37,614 bases of DNA from DATGFK01 sp040007395 (GCA_040007395.1 JBDTVG010000078.1:1-37614); one strand, 5' to 3'. Numbered from the stretch's first letter, positions 22,371 to 31,487 are shown. The notes: generated from the letters alone by a model not told the origin. Numbers and translations: made by a program.

Positions 22371-23240
22371 TTAATTCTCAGCAAAATATTTCCCGATAAT
22401 TGGCTCCAAACGTTGCCGCACTTCCGCCGAAACATGATCGCGGTTGGTCGAAAAAGCCGTCGCCAAGGCCGAGTCGCAGCTACAGGTAAAGGTGGTTGCT
22501 GCAATGCGCTGAACCGTCTCAGCGATGCTGTGCTGGGCCAGTGTGATGTTCTTGCTAAATTGCTGGAACACGGCATCAGCAGTCACAGGTTCATCGTGCC
22601 ACACATCGTAATCGGTGACATGAGTGATCACGGTATAGTGCATCTCCGCCTCACGCGCCAGAAATGCTTCCGGCGAAGTCGTCATGCCGATAATGTCACA
22701 GCCCAAGCGCTGCCAGATCTGGCTCTCACCTTTGGTGCTGAAGCGTGGCCCTTCTACCGTGATCAGCGTCCCGCCTTGATGGACTGTCGCCCCAATGGCA
22801 GCGCTGGCCTCAGCCGCGATCTGTGCCATTGTCGGGCAGAACGGATCAGCAACCCCAACATGCGCCACGATCCCGCCGCCGAAAAAGCTGCGTCCGCGTT
22901 CAGCTTTGGTCATGTCTACAAGCTGGTCTGGAACAACGATATGCCCCGGCGCAAGCGCTTCACGCAGCGATCCGCACGCGCTGACCGAAATCACATGAGT
23001 TACGCCCAGCGTTTTGAGCGCGTAAATGTTGGCGCGATAGGGAACTTCGCTGGGGGTGAGGACATGCCCACGACGATGACGGGAGAGAAACGCTACTCGC
23101 TGTCCACGCAAATTGCCGATGACTACTGCGTCACTGGGTGGGCCAAACGGCGTATCAATGTGCTGTTCAACGACATCGGTAAATTCGGGCATGTGGTACA
23201 GGCCGGAGCCTCCGATGATGGCGATACCAACAGGTTCCAT
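22371..23240 (-). CDS. mtnP: S-methyl-5'-thioadenosine phosphorylase
   Basis: The enzyme cleaves methylthioadenosine with phosphate to adenine and methylthioribose-1-phosphate, for methionine salvage and polyamine synthesis. The 289-residue protein has the trimeric purine-nucleoside-phosphorylase fold motifs IIGGSGLY (8-15), VSACGSLRE, TVEGPRFSTKGES and IGMTTSPEAFLAREAEMHY, and the adenine-binding Asp pair (VTDYDVWH). The phosphate loop reads SRHRRGH where most relatives have RHGRGH or RHGRQH, so one Gly is replaced by Arg; this might affect phosphate binding. ATG 23240 has an AGGAGCATC-type site just upstream. It heads the operon with the SEDS and PBP genes. Confidence 0.92.
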   Translation of the reverse strand: MEPVGIAIIGGSGLYHMPEFTDVVEQHIDTPFGPPSDAVVIGNLRGQRVAFLSRHRRGHVLTPSEVPYRANIYALKTLGVTHVISVSACGSLREALAPGHIVVPDQLVDMTKAERGRSFFGGGIVAHVGVADPFCPTMAQIAAEASAAIGATVHQGGTLITVEGPRFSTKGESQIWQRLGCDIIGMTTSPEAFLAREAEMHYTVITHVTDYDVWHDEPVTADAVFQQFSKNITLAQHSIAETVQRIAATTFTCSCDSALATAFSTNRDHVSAEVRQRLEPIIGKYFAEN

Positions 23241-23351
23241 AAGATGCTCCTGCGAGAAAGGAAAAATGACGAATATTGAGGGTGGTTAGATCATTTGGCT
23301 TTTGAACGACTCATCTGCTCCATGATTCAACCACTGCGAACCTTTAACCGT

Positions 23352-24447
23352 TTACGCTGCGCTTTGCCCAACCTTCGATTTCAAGTAGGCTTCCATAAAC
23401 TCGTCTAGCCAACCGTCGAGGACTGCGCCCGTGTTGCCTGTTTCGTACTCGGTGCGATGATCCTTGACCATCTGGTACGGATGTAGCACGTAAGAACGGA
23501 TCTGGCTACCGAAGTTTACATTCACATGATCGCCTTTAAGCTGCGCGAGTTCTTCTTCCTTCTTGCGAAGTTCGAGATCGAGCAGACGCGCCTTGAGCAC
23601 TTGCAACGCCCGTTCGCGGTTCTGGGCTTGGCTGCGTTCGTTCTGGCAGGTCACGACTAATCCACTCGGTTTGTGGACAATGCGGATCGCCGTTTCGTTT
23701 TTCTGGACGTTTTGTCCACCCGCGCCGCTGGATCGATAGGTGTCGATTTCCAAGTCTTTTTCTTCGATCACGATGTCGATGTTGTCTTGCACGTCGGGAA
23801 CAACTTCGACGAGCGCAAACGAGGTATGACGGCGCTTCGACGCATCGAAGGGGCTGATGCGAACCAAGCGATGCACGCCGCGCTCCGATTGCAGGTAGCC
23901 GTAAGCGTAGTCACCTTTGATCGACAGCATCACACTCTTGATACCCGCTTCTTCGCCCTCGGTCTGATCCATGATCTCGGCTTTCATGCCGTGCTGTTCC
24001 GCCCAACGCAGAAACATTCGCAGCAGCATCGCTACCCAGTCCTGCGACTCGGTGCCGCCTGCTCCGGCGTGGATCGAGAAGATAGCGTTTTCGTTGTCAT
24101 ACTTGCCACTCATTAACGCTTGGAAGTTCATCTTATCGACGATAACCTTTAGCGACTCGACCTCAGTGGTCAGATCGTCGGCTAAACTTTCGTCGTTGAG
24201 TTCCGCCAATTCCAGCGCGTCATTGATGCGCGACTCGACATCACGCCAGCGCGAAATCTCATCTTTGAGGCGGCTCAAGCGCTGCATGGTTTGTTGGGCA
24301 GCACGCGGATCGTCCCAAAAGTTCGCTACACTAGATTGTTCTTCGAGTCGGGTTACTTCTTGTTCTTTAGCGGCTACGTCAAAGACGCTCCGTAAGGTGT
24401 TCGATTGTGTTTTTCATTTCGTTCAATTGGCTGATCATATCTTCCAT
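23352..24447 (-). CDS. prfB: peptide chain release factor 2, with programmed +1 frameshift
   Basis: RF2 ends translation at UGA and UAA. The gene starts at ATG 24447, preceded by GAGGTG. It runs 22 codons to an in-frame TGA (24381-24379), then continues in the +1 frame to 23352, giving 364 residues, the normal RF2 length. The site CTT TGA C (24384-24378) is the classical autoregulatory slip: low RF2 slows reading of TGA and lets the ribosome shift. The downstream part has the RF2-specific SPF tripeptide (RISPFDASKRRHTSF) and the catalytic GGQ (SSGAGGQNVQKNET). An ATG at 24287 opens a shorter frame of 311 codons, but it lacks the N-terminal helical domain and is not the true start. Confidence 0.95.
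24378..24391 (-). promoter_or_regulatory. prfB recoding site (GGAG - CTT TGA C)
   Basis: On the reverse strand, the Shine-Dalgarno-like GGAG (24391-24388) lies three bases before CTT TGA C (24384-24378). Pairing of GGAG with 16S rRNA at this short distance pushes the ribosome forward from CUU to UUU, the same layout as in E. coli prfB. Conserved residues before (HLTERL) and after (DVAAKEQEV) join correctly. Confidence 0.93.
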
Positions 24448-24534
24448 GTGACACCTCGTTTATAGATTGAGACCATAAAGGATAGGCGATCACTTCAGAG
24501 AATTGAACCTGAAATGCGCCCGTATGATCTGTCT

Positions 24535-24563
24535 ATTATACCGAGCCGACACCGATTAGTCTA
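24535..24563 (-). promoter_or_regulatory. promoter of prfB
   Basis: On the reverse strand TAGACT (24563-24558) is 17 bases from a perfect TATAAT (24540-24535). It gives a leader of about 80 bases before prfB. The -35 overlaps the end of ftsY, so prfB can be transcribed independently of it. Confidence 0.6.
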
Positions 24564-25460
24564 TTCCTCGAACAGGCTGTCCACGAACGAATCGGGGTTG
24601 AAGAACACCAGATCGTTGATAGCTTCGCCCAAGCCAACATAGTGGATCGGCAGGCCAAGCTCCTGCTGAATGGCGAACAGCATCCCGCCCTTTGCCGTAC
24701 CGTCTAACTTAGTGACGATCACGCCCGTAAGCTGCACTGTTTCGTTGAAGCCTTTGGCCTGCGAGAGCGCATTTTGTCCGGTAGTGCCATCCAACACGAT
24801 CAAGGTTTCGTGGGGCGCATCGGGAACCACTTTGCTCATCACCCCTTTGATTTTGCGGAGTTCTTCCATAAGGTTGAACTTGGTTTGCAAGCGTCCCGCC
24901 GTATCAACAATGAGAATATCATTACCACGAGTCTTGGCGGCCTTGACCGCATCGAACACGACGGCACCCGGATCGCCATTCGGCTGGCCTGCAATAACAG
25001 GTACACCGATGCGCTGACCCCAAACTTGCAACTGGTCAATCGCCGCTGCCCGGAAGGTATCGCCCGCTGCGATCATCACCTTGCGGTTGTTGTTGTTCAA
25101 CCGAGAGGCGAGTTTGCCGATGGTCGTGGTTTTGCCGGAACCATTCACCCCCACGATCAAGATCACCGAGAGTTCGCGCCCACTGATATTGAGCGGGGTA
25201 GGCGGTTTGAGCAGTTTGCGGAGTTCTTCCTTGAGTGCCTTCTGAACTTGGTCAGGGCGCGTCATGCCTTCGCGACGATAGCGCTCGCGCAGTGACTTAA
25301 TAACGAGCGTGGTCGTTGCCATGCCGACATCGGCTTGGACAAGCACTGCTTCGAGATCGTCCCAAGTTTCCTCAGTGACCTGTGTGTTACCGAGCGCCTG
25401 TGAAATGCGCCCGAAAAACGATTGGCGAGTTTTGGCAAAGCCTTTTTGATAATCACTCAC
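24561..25460 (-). CDS. ftsY: signal recognition particle receptor FtsY
   Basis: FtsY is the SRP-type GTPase that receives ribosome-SRP complexes at the membrane for co-translational insertion. The 299-residue protein starts at GTG 25460 with AAGGGG nine bases upstream. It has the short N domain (1-95) and the G domain with GVNGSGKTTTIGKLA (P-loop), DTFRAAAIDQ (SRP insertion box), DTAGRLQ and TKLDGTAKGG. The C-terminal GLGEAINDLVFFNP is typical of FtsY and not Ffh, and the M domain of Ffh is missing. It lacks the long acidic A domain of E. coli FtsY, as is common outside Proteobacteria. It lies upstream of prfB in the same direction. Confidence 0.95.
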   Translation of the reverse strand: MSDYQKGFAKTRQSFFGRISQALGNTQVTEETWDDLEAVLVQADVGMATTTLVIKSLRERYRREGMTRPDQVQKALKEELRKLLKPPTPLNISGRELSVILIVGVNGSGKTTTIGKLASRLNNNNRKVMIAAGDTFRAAAIDQLQVWGQRIGVPVIAGQPNGDPGAVVFDAVKAAKTRGNDILIVDTAGRLQTKFNLMEELRKIKGVMSKVVPDAPHETLIVLDGTTGQNALSQAKGFNETVQLTGVIVTKLDGTAKGGMLFAIQQELGLPIHYVGLGEAINDLVFFNPDSFVDSLFEE

Positions 25461-25676
25461 AACTTGTAGCCCCTTGTGATGGTTGTGTCATATCGGTTCA
25501 ATACGTGGACAGAAGGTGATCTGGTGCGTGAAGCGGGAGAGGGTTAATGCAAAACTCCGTAGGCTTTGGCATCTCGAACAGCCTATCAGCCAGAGTCACC
25601 GCGCCTATTTTAGCATAAGATCGCCACATCACCGCAGATCACGACAAGCTGCAAATAATTATCCAGTCCATTAGCA

Positions 25677-25705
25677 TTGACAAAAGGTTCACCGATTATT
25701 ATAAT
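25677..25705 (+). promoter_or_regulatory. consensus sigma-70 promoter of the MarR-MFS operon
   Basis: TTGACA (25677-25682) is exactly 17 bases from TATAAT (25700-25705), both perfect consensus. Predicted start is near 25712, leaving a leader of about 36 bases. A promoter this strong ahead of an efflux operon implies tight repression. The rest of the 287-base gap (25461-25747) shows nothing else clear. Confidence 0.8.
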
Positions 25706-25740
25706 CGCGAATTAGCGATAGTTTATAATTACGGACTATC
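25693..25740. promoter_or_regulatory. candidate MarR operators over the promoter
   Basis: A 15-base palindrome, CGATTAT-T-ATAATCG (25693-25707), covers the -10 box. A second inverted repeat, GATAGT-N12-ACTATC (25717-25722 and 25735-25740), lies just after the start point. MarR dimers bind AT-rich palindromes of this size, so self-repression by the encoded regulator is likely. Confidence 0.6.
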
Positions 25741-25747
25741 TACAACA

Positions 25748-26239
25748 ATGGATGATCATCTTACCGCTATGATACAGAGCATTCTTGATCTGGATATTCA
25801 CTTGCAGCGCCAGATCTACGCTGGGTGGCCCGACTCATGGGTCGAAGTCAAATGGCCTGTTGGGGCGATCCGTGCGTTATTGATCTTGGAACGTGGGTTT
25901 GCTCGCACACCGGGCGAAGTCGCAGATGTTTTGAAGGTCAGCCGGACAACTGTAACCGGAATGCTGGATCGGCTGGAAACTGATCACCTGATTACCCGCG
26001 CTATCGATCCCAATGATCGGCGTAGTTTCATGCTGGAGTTGACCGACTCCGGCAAGGATCTGGTTCGCCAGATCGACAGTCTGCGGCGTAGCCAACTTGA
26101 GCGTGCCTTGCTGGTCATGGATGCCGACAGCCGAGACGCACTGCACAAGGGATTAACAGCACTTACACACGCGATGAACGTGAGCAAGCAAACAGCTGAT
26201 AAAACAGTAGAGAAACTAGAGGAGGAAATCGGTCAATGA
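25748..26239 (+). CDS. MarR-family transcriptional regulator
   Basis: This 163-residue winged-helix repressor has the helix-turn-helix RTPGEVADVLKVSRTTVTGMLDRLETDHLI and the wing DPNDRRSFMLELTDSGKDL, the classic MarR DxRR hairpin. The dimer helices flank it at each end. The gene has a perfect promoter with palindromes and overlaps the following MFS transporter by 4 bases. The usual arrangement is repression of the pair until a toxic or phenolic ligand binds. ATG 25748 has no clear ribosome site, so translation may be modest. Confidence 0.93.
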   Translation: MDDHLTAMIQSILDLDIHLQRQIYAGWPDSWVEVKWPVGAIRALLILERGFARTPGEVADVLKVSRTTVTGMLDRLETDHLITRAIDPNDRRSFMLELTDSGKDLVRQIDSLRRSQLERALLVMDADSRDALHKGLTALTHAMNVSKQTADKTVEKLEEEIGQ

Positions 26240-28023
26240 GTGCGAATGTTCAATCAACACCGCGTCACACCCGACCGGTGAATGAGAAATACAAGTGGAC
26301 AGCCCTGTCCAATACCACATTAGGCGTATTGTTGGGCGCGATGGACAGCAGTATCATTCTGATCTCGCTGCCCGATATTTTTAAGGGGCTACATGTTAAT
26401 CCCCTGACTCCTGCGGAAACGGGCAATTTACTGTGGATGCTGCTGGGTTATCAGGTTGTCACGGCGACTTTGCTAGTGACATTGGGTCGTTTGGCGGATG
26501 TGCGTGGGCGGGTGCGTATCTATAATCTTGGCTTTCTCGTTTTCAGCATCGGCTCAGTACTGCTGTATTTTGTCCCTGAACTCACCCCACAGCTTGGGGA
26601 TACTGCCGTCTTTGAACTGATTATTTTTCGACTCGTTCAGGGGGTCGGAGCCGCTTGTCTGATCGCCAACAGTACCGCCATTTTGACCGATGCGTTTCCA
26701 CCTCGGCAGCGCGGTTTGGCACTCGGTATCAACATGGTGGCGGCATTGGGCGGCAGCCTTGTCGGGCTGCTGTTGGGCGGCTTTCTAGCAGCGATCTCAT
26801 GGCGGCTAGTGTTTCTGATTAGCGTGCCATTTGGCATTATCGGTACTGTCTGGGGCTATATCTCCTTGCGTGACCAATCGGCAAAACGCCCTTCCAGCCG
26901 TATGGACTTGCTCGGCAATCTGTGTCTGGGCGGTGGCTTGGTCTTGATTCTGGTTGCCTTGACCTACGGCTTACTGCCTTACGGTGGTTCAAATACGGGC
27001 TGGGGCAATCCCCTCGTCATTCTGGGGGTCATCGCTGGAGTAGTGCTGGTGATTGCGTTTGTCCTCGTGGAAAAACGGGTCGCCGATCCACTATTCAATC
27101 TGGCGTTGTTCAACATTCGCCCGTTTACGGTGGGATGTATCGCACAGTTTCTCGTCTCCATTGCTTACGGCGGTCTGCAACTGATCTTCATTATCTGGTT
27201 GCAGGGAATTTGGCTGCCGCTGCATGGCTACCACTTTGAGGAAACACCGTTCTGGGCGGCGGTATGTTTGTTACCACTGCTCATCGGCTACATGATCTTT
27301 GGGGTGACGAGTGGTTGGCTATCCAGCCGCTTGAATCCGCGTACCGTGACGACAGTCTCAATCCTTGTGCTGTCAGTTGCCTTCCTGATTTTGCGGCAGT
27401 TCCCGGCAAACTTCGATTACATCTGGTTTGCCATCCTGTTGTTTGTCATTGGCGCGTCGTTTGGCGCATTCTCAGCGCCCAACACCACCTCAGTAATGAA
27501 CTCACTGCCCCCGAAATATCGCGGCGTGGGATCAGGGATGCGGTCTACATTCCAGATGGCGGGCAACCCGTTGAGCCTAAGCGTCTACTTTACCGTGATG
27601 GTGCTGGCGCTCAGTTTCAGTTTGCCAACCTCGATTCGGGTAGGGTTGGAGCAGAATGGCGTGCCAGAACCAGCCATCACCAAGATCACGGATCTACCGC
27701 CTACGGGAGCATTGTTCGCCGTTTTCCTCGGCTACAATCCGATGCAAACGCTGCTGCCTGAGCCAGTATTGAACCAACTTCAGCCGCAAGCCCGCGAAAA
27801 TCTGCTCAGTACAACGTTCTTCCCCAGCACGATTAGTGCCTCATTTATGGATGCCCTGCGGGCGGTCTTCCTGTTCTCGGCATTGCTCACTCTGCTAGCG
27901 GCGATCTTCTCGGCACTACGCGGTCAACGCTTCATCTACGAAGAGTCGGTAGGGGCGCAGCGCACTGCAATAGACACTGCGCTACAAGGTTCAGCAATGG
28001 TGAGCGCTCAAGGCTCGAAATAA
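26236..28023 (+). CDS. MFS drug efflux transporter, DHA2 (EmrB/QacA) type
   Basis: The 595-residue membrane protein has about 14 helices. It shows the MFS loop motif GRLADVRGRVRIY (helix 2-3), motif C-like ALGGSLVGLLLGGFLA in helix 5, and the early motif LDSSI-like MDSSIILISLPDI in helix 1. It should export amphipathic or toxic compounds using the proton gradient. ATG 26236 overlaps the end of the MarR gene (ATGA), with AGGAGG upstream, so translation is coupled. A periplasmic loop of about 60 residues is visible between the last helices (GLEQNGVPEPAITKITDLPP and on). The substrate is unknown. Confidence 0.93.
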   Translation: MSANVQSTPRHTRPVNEKYKWTALSNTTLGVLLGAMDSSIILISLPDIFKGLHVNPLTPAETGNLLWMLLGYQVVTATLLVTLGRLADVRGRVRIYNLGFLVFSIGSVLLYFVPELTPQLGDTAVFELIIFRLVQGVGAACLIANSTAILTDAFPPRQRGLALGINMVAALGGSLVGLLLGGFLAAISWRLVFLISVPFGIIGTVWGYISLRDQSAKRPSSRMDLLGNLCLGGGLVLILVALTYGLLPYGGSNTGWGNPLVILGVIAGVVLVIAFVLVEKRVADPLFNLALFNIRPFTVGCIAQFLVSIAYGGLQLIFIIWLQGIWLPLHGYHFEETPFWAAVCLLPLLIGYMIFGVTSGWLSSRLNPRTVTTVSILVLSVAFLILRQFPANFDYIWFAILLFVIGASFGAFSAPNTTSVMNSLPPKYRGVGSGMRSTFQMAGNPLSLSVYFTVMVLALSFSLPTSIRVGLEQNGVPEPAITKITDLPPTGALFAVFLGYNPMQTLLPEPVLNQLQPQARENLLSTTFFPSTISASFMDALRAVFLFSALLTLLAAIFSALRGQRFIYEESVGAQRTAIDTALQGSAMVSAQGSK

Positions 28024-28030
28024 TCCCTCG

Positions 28031-28108
28031 AATTGTCAATCTGACAATTTATCACGTGAAAGTTATGGTCAGTTACACCTGCGCCGAGTGTTTAACTCGG
28101 CGCAGGTG
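28031..28108 (+). terminator. two hairpins ending the MarR-MFS operon
   Basis: AATTGTCA (28031-28038) pairs with TGACAATT (28042-28049) just after the stop. A perfect 14-bp stem (28076-28089 with 28095-28108, loop GTTTA) follows. The second is very stable but has no T run, so it may act as a mRNA 3' end or a bidirectional block. Confidence 0.55.
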
Positions 28109-28164
28109 ACATAATCCTCGCCTTGATACTGCGTGCCATGCCGCCACACGCTATACTTGTTTGC

Positions 28165-28196
28165 CTGCTGGAAGAAACATCTGCTGGAAGAAATAT
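28165..28196. repeat. 16-bp tandem duplication
   Basis: CTGCTGGAAGAAACAT is followed directly by the same 16 bases with C changed to T. It lies in the gap between the MFS gene and the glycosyltransferase gene, outside any convincing coding region. Confidence 0.6.
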
Positions 28197-28284
28197 CTGA
28201 CGAACAGGGCAAACTTCGCTTGGCTAATCTCACCGCCACTCTTGCTAACGTTGACACTTGGCTCATTCTTGTTGGGGGCAAAAG

Positions 28285-30549
28285 GTGAGATCCCTTCGAT
28301 TCTGGCTGCTGTTGGGGCTATTTGTGGCGGGTGCGCTACTGCATCAAGCTGTCCATCCAGTGATGGAGGGGCTAGACGAAGCGCTGCACTACAACTATGT
28401 GACGCTGCTCCGCACCGAAAATCACCTGCCAGACCGCGCCACCCGTGACTACAATTCGACCCGCCAAGAGAGCGGACAGCCGCCGCTGACTTACTGGGTT
28501 GCGGCACGTTTCCTCGATCTGCTCAACTTGCCTGCCACTGACAGTGATGTGCGTACCGATCTGCGGCAAGCCTTGAATCCTTGGTCATTCCCACGCATCG
28601 GCATTCAACCGGGAACGATTCGGCGTAACGACAACCACAACCTGTATTATCATGGTGTTGCAGAACAGGCCATCGCCCGCAAAGACATTGTACAAAGCGA
28701 TCTTGCGGCGCGTCTCCCCTCGGTTATATTTGGCATGTTGGCGGTGATTGGCGCGTATGGCGCTTCTCGCGAGATTTTCCGGCGCACCGAATGGGCGCTC
28801 GTCGCGACAGCCTTATTCGCGCTGATGCCGCAGATGGTCTACATGAACGCTATCCTCACCAACGACATCAGCGGCACGGCCTTTGCGACGTTAGCCACAT
28901 GGCAAGCGCTGCGCTTGCTGCGCCGGGGCGCTTCGCCGCAGCGCTTGCTGTTACTCGGTGCGCTACTTGGCTTGTGCGGCCTCTCGAAAGTCAATGCGCT
29001 AGCCGTTGCGCCGGGAGTCGGGTTAGCGCTGCTGTTCGACTGGCGTAATCGCCGCCTATCCTTCATTCGGCTAATCGCGAATGGGTTGCTGGTCGGCGTG
29101 GCGATGCTGATCATTCTCGGCCCTTGGCTGCTGTATGGCGCGATCAACTATGGCGACCCGCTAGGGGTCAAGACACACGACCTATACGAAAGCACACAGC
29201 CTGCCATCGGGGAAGTGATCGCCTATCTGCCAGAGATTTATCTCTCCTATTGGGGCAAAGTCAGTGCCTTGCAGATGAGTCCGATTATCTATGGGCTGTT
29301 CACTGCTTTAGCGCTGCTATCGCTGCTAGGTTATGGATTATTCATTGCTTCTCGCCAGCGCATCGCGAGATTGGCGGCACAGCAAGCGGTTGTACTAGGC
29401 ACAATTACGCTAGTGACAAGTATCGCACTGCTGCAATGGTTGATCCGGTTGTTTTCCGTCGCGCCCGCCATCACAGGACGGTTGCTCTATCCGGCCCATA
29501 TCGCGATTGTCGTAGGCTTAACCGGTGGATTGGCGCTGTTGGCTGCTCGCTTGCCCCGCTGCTATGACCAGATCTTGCGGCTGTACGCGATCTCGCTGGT
29601 GGCGGTGGCAAGCCTGATCCTCTCTCCGGTGGCGATTATGGCGACTTTTGCCCCGCCGCCGACTTTGACACCTGCACAGCTTCCTAAGTTGCAAGGCAGT
29701 CCCGTTGATTTCGATGGAACGATCCGCTTTTTGGGCTATACACAGACTACCCCGTTTATCAGCGAGGGTACTTTCCACACTATGACGCTGTGTTGGCAAG
29801 TGCTAAAGACTCCTACGAGACCGGGTGCGTTCTCGCTCAAGTTCTTCGACGGTCAGGGGAAGATTGTCGGGCAGCGCACTTCGGCACATGGCATGGGACG
29901 CTACAATACCGCGAGTTGGCAACCGGGTGCGATCTTCTGCGATGATGTAAATGTGCTGGTCAATGGGCCATTGCAACCGGGGCAATCGTATAATGCTGTG
30001 CTGGCAATGCTCGACGATCTGACTATGGCCTTTGATTGGAAAGCCACCACGCCCGAAGGCAAACCAATCGATGTACCGCTGATTACCCAAGTGATTACCC
30101 ATGCCGGGGATTTGACTGGAGAGATGCACTATTTTGATGTGTTGAATCAGCCAACAATTATGTTCCCCGGCTTGGCTACTCTGGAAACTGACACTTGGAG
30201 CGAAATACCCACGCCGGGGAAATCGATCAAAGTCGATCTGCTGTGGGATGTGACAGGCCGCATTGATGGGAATTATGCCGAGTTCTTCCACCTGATTGGG
30301 CCGAACACGGCACTGGTATTATCGGACAGCGTGCCGCGTGGCGGACAGTACCCAACGTCGGCATGGTCGCCGGGAGAGAAGGTTGCCGACCATTGGCAGC
30401 TAGACATCCCCGCCAATCTTGCGCCGGGAACTTATGAGATTCAGTTTGGCTTCTATCGTCAGGATACTGGAGAGCGATTGCCGACAACATTGCGCGGCAA
30501 AGATGTGCTGGATCGTTCCATCGTGCTAAGTACCTTCGAGGTCAAATAG
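28285..30549 (+). CDS. GT-C (GT39/ArnT-like) membrane glycosyltransferase with C-terminal beta domain
   Basis: This 754-residue protein starts at GTG 28285, with GGGGG six bases upstream; an in-frame TTG at 28258 is less likely. The first helix is followed by GLDEALHYNY, the acidic motif after helix 1 that acts as base in GT-C enzymes using polyprenyl-phosphate sugars. About ten membrane helices extend to residue 455. Residues about 460-754 form a soluble region of beta strands (DFDGTIRFLGYTQTTPF; ETDTWSEIPTPGKSIKVDLL; APGTYEIQFGFYRQDTGERL), probably on the outside. Similar proteins are common in Chloroflexota. It probably transfers a sugar to an envelope glycan or protein; donor and acceptor are unknown. 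Confidence 0.85.
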   Translation: MRSLRFWLLLGLFVAGALLHQAVHPVMEGLDEALHYNYVTLLRTENHLPDRATRDYNSTRQESGQPPLTYWVAARFLDLLNLPATDSDVRTDLRQALNPWSFPRIGIQPGTIRRNDNHNLYYHGVAEQAIARKDIVQSDLAARLPSVIFGMLAVIGAYGASREIFRRTEWALVATALFALMPQMVYMNAILTNDISGTAFATLATWQALRLLRRGASPQRLLLLGALLGLCGLSKVNALAVAPGVGLALLFDWRNRRLSFIRLIANGLLVGVAMLIILGPWLLYGAINYGDPLGVKTHDLYESTQPAIGEVIAYLPEIYLSYWGKVSALQMSPIIYGLFTALALLSLLGYGLFIASRQRIARLAAQQAVVLGTITLVTSIALLQWLIRLFSVAPAITGRLLYPAHIAIVVGLTGGLALLAARLPRCYDQILRLYAISLVAVASLILSPVAIMATFAPPPTLTPAQLPKLQGSPVDFDGTIRFLGYTQTTPFISEGTFHTMTLCWQVLKTPTRPGAFSLKFFDGQGKIVGQRTSAHGMGRYNTASWQPGAIFCDDVNVLVNGPLQPGQSYNAVLAMLDDLTMAFDWKATTPEGKPIDVPLITQVITHAGDLTGEMHYFDVLNQPTIMFPGLATLETDTWSEIPTPGKSIKVDLLWDVTGRIDGNYAEFFHLIGPNTALVLSDSVPRGGQYPTSAWSPGEKVADHWQLDIPANLAPGTYEIQFGFYRQDTGERLPTTLRGKDVLDRSIVLSTFEVK

Positions 30550-30558
30550 CGAATGGAA

Positions 30559-30600
30559 AGGTAACTATCCAGCTAGGCTGAATAGTTACTTTTATTTTAG
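30559..30600 (+). terminator. Rho-independent terminator of the GT-C gene
   Basis: GTAACTAT (30561-30568) and CAGC (30570-30573) pair with GCTG (30577-30580) and ATAGTTAC (30582-30589), with one internal mismatch and a 3-base loop. TTTTATTTTA follows. The convergent gene on the other strand ends inside the T run. Confidence 0.85.
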
Positions 30601-31487
30601 GATTTCGGCGTAGCACTGGGGAGAGGCGTTGGATTTTTCGTCGGTATTAGCATATCTCTAGGTACTGGAGGAAGCTGAATAGTCGGGAAAAGCGTGAGCA
30701 GAGACAACTGGTTGCTATAATTCAAGTTAGACGAATTGAGGTTTCCCATAGTTATTGTTGCGGCCTGATTTGCAAGGACAGGACCTACTTGATTCAGGAA
30801 AACAGAAATATGCTGTACCAGTTGGACACGAAGTCCTTTTGCCTGTGAAACCGTCAGCAAGCCGTCTTTAACATCCTGATCAAGGGCGGTTTCATACGTT
30901 TTAAGAATAGAATCAATTAGATTACCAGTTGACCCGCCTTGCGCCGTAACGAGTGCCACGATTGATTGATTATCGTTCATGAGGCGCTGAACCATATCAA
31001 AACATTTGAGGTTCATGATGGTTGCCGCTGCGGGCAATATTCTGACCGCCTGAAAACTATAAGGTAAAATTTCTGGCGAAGGATTTGATGACCCATTATA
31101 AGCGCCGATGTTGCGCGGATCGGATGTATAAATAGCCTGAAGGGTTGATCTGAACTGTTGAGCATCTTGGTCACTCATTTCAGAGTCTTGTACAGCCTGA
31201 TTGAGTAGACTTAAATGGGCATTCAACACCGCTAATGTCCCGTTTCGTAAGTCCACATTCTTACGCTGAGCCAAATCGGACAGGCTCCCGGTGCTGAGTA
31301 AGGCATTTCGAACCTCCGCCGGGTTAAGATTAAGAGCTTGACTGACTACAGTAGTGTAGTCAACCGTACTGCATAATTCGATAATTGCCCAAGCTGTTGA
31401 GCTATTTTGAGCATGGCTCGGTTGATAGGATGCGAAGACAATCATGATCGATGAAAAGACGAGAAACAAAGTTATAAGGCGCTTCAT
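30597..31487 (-). CDS. secreted protein of unknown function
   Basis: I do not recognise this 296-residue protein. ATG 31487 follows AGAAGGAG at the right distance. It starts with a Sec signal peptide (MKRLITLFLVFSSIMIVFAS) and a likely cleavage site after SHA (residue 26). The mature part is helical with few charges. It has two Cys (CSTVDYT; LKCFDMV) that could form a disulfide, and a C-terminal Pro/Thr-rich tail (PTKNPTPLPSATPKS) that may be wall-spanning or glycosylated. It faces the GT-C gene tail to tail. The 295-base gap beyond its start (31488-31782) holds no evident gene. Confidence 0.75.
   Translation of the reverse strand: MKRLITLFLVFSSIMIVFASYQPSHAQNSSTAWAIIELCSTVDYTTVVSQALNLNPAEVRNALLSTGSLSDLAQRKNVDLRNGTLAVLNAHLSLLNQAVQDSEMSDQDAQQFRSTLQAIYTSDPRNIGAYNGSSNPSPEILPYSFQAVRILPAAATIMNLKCFDMVQRLMNDNQSIVALVTAQGGSTGNLIDSILKTYETALDQDVKDGLLTVSQAKGLRVQLVQHISVFLNQVGPVLANQAATITMGNLNSSNLNYSNQLSLLTLFPTIQLPPVPRDMLIPTKNPTPLPSATPKS

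Noticed and set aside
22413..23279. 288-codon open frame on the forward strand opposite mtnP
   Set aside because: It lies fully antisense to a clear mtnP gene, has no family-like motifs and uses an improbable Arg/His/Cys-rich composition. It is a shadow of the coding strand.
23281..23345. GTGGTT...AACCAC pairing after prfB considered as a terminator
   Set aside because: The loop is long, the stem is broken by mismatches and there is no T run.
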